NCBI GenBank assembly: GCA_016705475.1
Contig: JADIYD010000015.1
Coordinates: 1-44,939 of the forward strand
Source: Betaproteobacteria bacterium
Lineage (GTDB): Bacteria > Pseudomonadota > Gammaproteobacteria > Burkholderiales > Rhodocyclaceae
DNA: 44,939 bases
Reading direction: 5' to 3'
Of this stretch, positions 44,058 through 44,939 are shown in pieces (position 1 is the stretch's first letter; every line of letters starts with the position of its first letter). Below the pieces are notes generated by a model. That model ran no database searches and was not told the DNA's origin. It saw nothing but the letters and a program-made list of their open reading frames with translations. Made by a program: the position numbers and the translations under genes.

Positions 44058-44939
44058 GGTCATGAAACAGAATCGACTCCATTATCCGGTCAGTCTGATG
44101 GCTCGAGTTTTGTTTGAGGCTCGGTCAGCGGCTATCACGGCTTGGGACGAGGCGACCGCCGTCGAAACGCGCTTCAGAAGATGCGCAACTCTGTGTGGCA
44201 CTCGCTGCCGCCCATCAGCGTACCCGGCAAACCTACAGCGCCGTGCGTTTGCAGTCCGAGCTTGAAGCCGACGGGTTTTCGAGCTGGGGTGGGTCAGATC
44301 ATGCGACTACGGAAACAGATGAATATCCGCTGCAAGCAAAAACGGAAATTCAAGGCCACCACGAACTCAAATCACACGTTGCCGGTCGCCGAGAACCTGC
44401 TCAACCAGAGCTTTGCGGCGAAGCAGCCCAATGAGGCTTGGGTGACAGATATATCACGTACATTCCAACTAACGAAGGGTGGCTCTACCTCGTCGGGATC
44501 AAGGATATCTACACCTGCGAGATCGTGGGTTGCGCCCTGGGCGAGCGCATGACCAAAGATCTGGCAGGCAGGGCCTTGTTTCAGGCCGTTACGGCGAAGC
44601 GCCTGTCACCCGGGCTGATCCATCATTCAGACCGTGGCAGCCAATATTGTAGCCATGATTATCAGCGACTCGTCGGCCAGTTCGGCATGAAGGCATCCAT
44701 GTCCCGGCGAGGCAATTGCTGACGACAATGCACCGATGGAGAGTTTCTGGGGAACGCTGAAAACGAACCTGTCCATCACCGGCCAGTACCACACCCGGAG
44801 CGGGGTAACCCAGGAGATCACGGAGTACATCGAAATCTTCTACAACCGATATCGCCGTCATTCGCGATTGGGCTATCTGTCGCCCGTAACATTCACCCAA
44901 CAATTCTATGCAGAACAGTTACAGCATAAATCCGATGGC
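44046..44939 (+). pseudogene. IS3-family OrfB DDE transposase, frame-broken and incomplete
   Basis: Pieces in several frames include AKQPNEAWVTDI, TYIPTNEGWLYLVGIKDIYT (first catalytic Asp), SPGLIHHSDRGSQYCSHDYQ (second Asp) and, after another break, DNAPMESFWGTLKTNL (catalytic Glu). RYRRHSRLGYLSPVTFTQQF follows near the C-terminus. These are the DDE core motifs of IS3-group integrases. The coding sequence is broken near 44455 and 44720. No stop codon is reached by 44939. Confidence 0.85.

Larger units (their letters stand above)
43659..44939 (+). mobile_element. IS3-family insertion sequence, right end outside the window
   Basis: The element probably starts near 43659 with TGAGGTAGGCTGAAAAAGG, a TG-starting end typical of IS3-family inverted repeats. 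An AGGAGG ribosome site then leads to the broken orfA and orfB. The right inverted repeat is not in the window, so the boundary and target duplication cannot be confirmed. Multiple frame breaks mean it cannot encode a normal transposase as sequenced. Confidence 0.8.

Overview
The window looks like chromosomal DNA of a betaproteobacterium, most likely a Rhodocyclaceae member near Dechloromonas/Azonexus. This is inferred from protein sequences and conserved gene orders (surE-pcm-nlpD-rpoS, trpS-scpA-scpB-rluB, rimP-nusA-infB-rbfA-truB-rpsO-pnp, gcvT-gcvH-gcvP), not from a database match. Most of it is core chromosome. The accessory parts are a HipA-like kinase locus beside a tRNA-His fragment, a vapBC pair inside the sugar-nucleotide genes, and a broken IS3-family element at the right end.

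Layout. 0.1-3.2 kb: degraded hns, surE, pcm, a truncated nlpD and a 5'-truncated rpoS. 3.2-8.1 kb, minus strand: MoxR ATPase, DUF58 protein, transglutaminase-like tgpA and lytic transglycosylase mltB. 8.2-10.6 kb: a deacetylase-family hydrolase, lysC and tRNA-Ser(GCU). 10.7-12.3 kb: a tRNA-His 3' fragment and a HipA-like kinase with a 12-bp-period repeat array upstream. 12.4-15.2 kb: GIY-YIG protein, small unknown, DEDDy exonuclease, yceH, arginase-family enzyme. 15.5-21.1 kb: rfbBDAC (dTDP-L-rhamnose), vapBC, manC (GDP-mannose). 21.5-27.7 kb: a DnaJ-type co-chaperone, then the glycine cleavage operon on the minus strand behind a tandem glycine riboswitch. 27.8-33.8 kb: PHP phosphoesterase, yciO-like gene, M50 protease, trpS, LAB_N protein, scpA, scpB, rluB. 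33.8-43.1 kb: transcription/translation cluster through pnp, then convergent dksA. 43.2-44.9 kb: tRNA-Pro(UGG), tRNA-Arg(UCU) and the IS.

Sequence quality matters. Single-base frame breaks occur in genes a living cell needs (nusA, rbfA, pnp, dksA), and several are one base short in A or T runs. Many frameshifts are therefore probably sequencing errors. The first 3 kb and last 1.3 kb are worse, and the nlpD/rpoS junction lacks sequence that both genes should contain.

The signal least explained by ordinary annotation is a dispersed motif of about 28 bp (T-run, CCCGG, then TTGACCGTRGCAAT). It occurs at least six times, in intergenic gaps and inside genes, five times in the same orientation. Second are the tRNA-His fragment and the iteron-like array at the HipA-like gene, which together look like an integration scar beside a self-regulating kinase. 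I do not see a clearly new multi-gene system.
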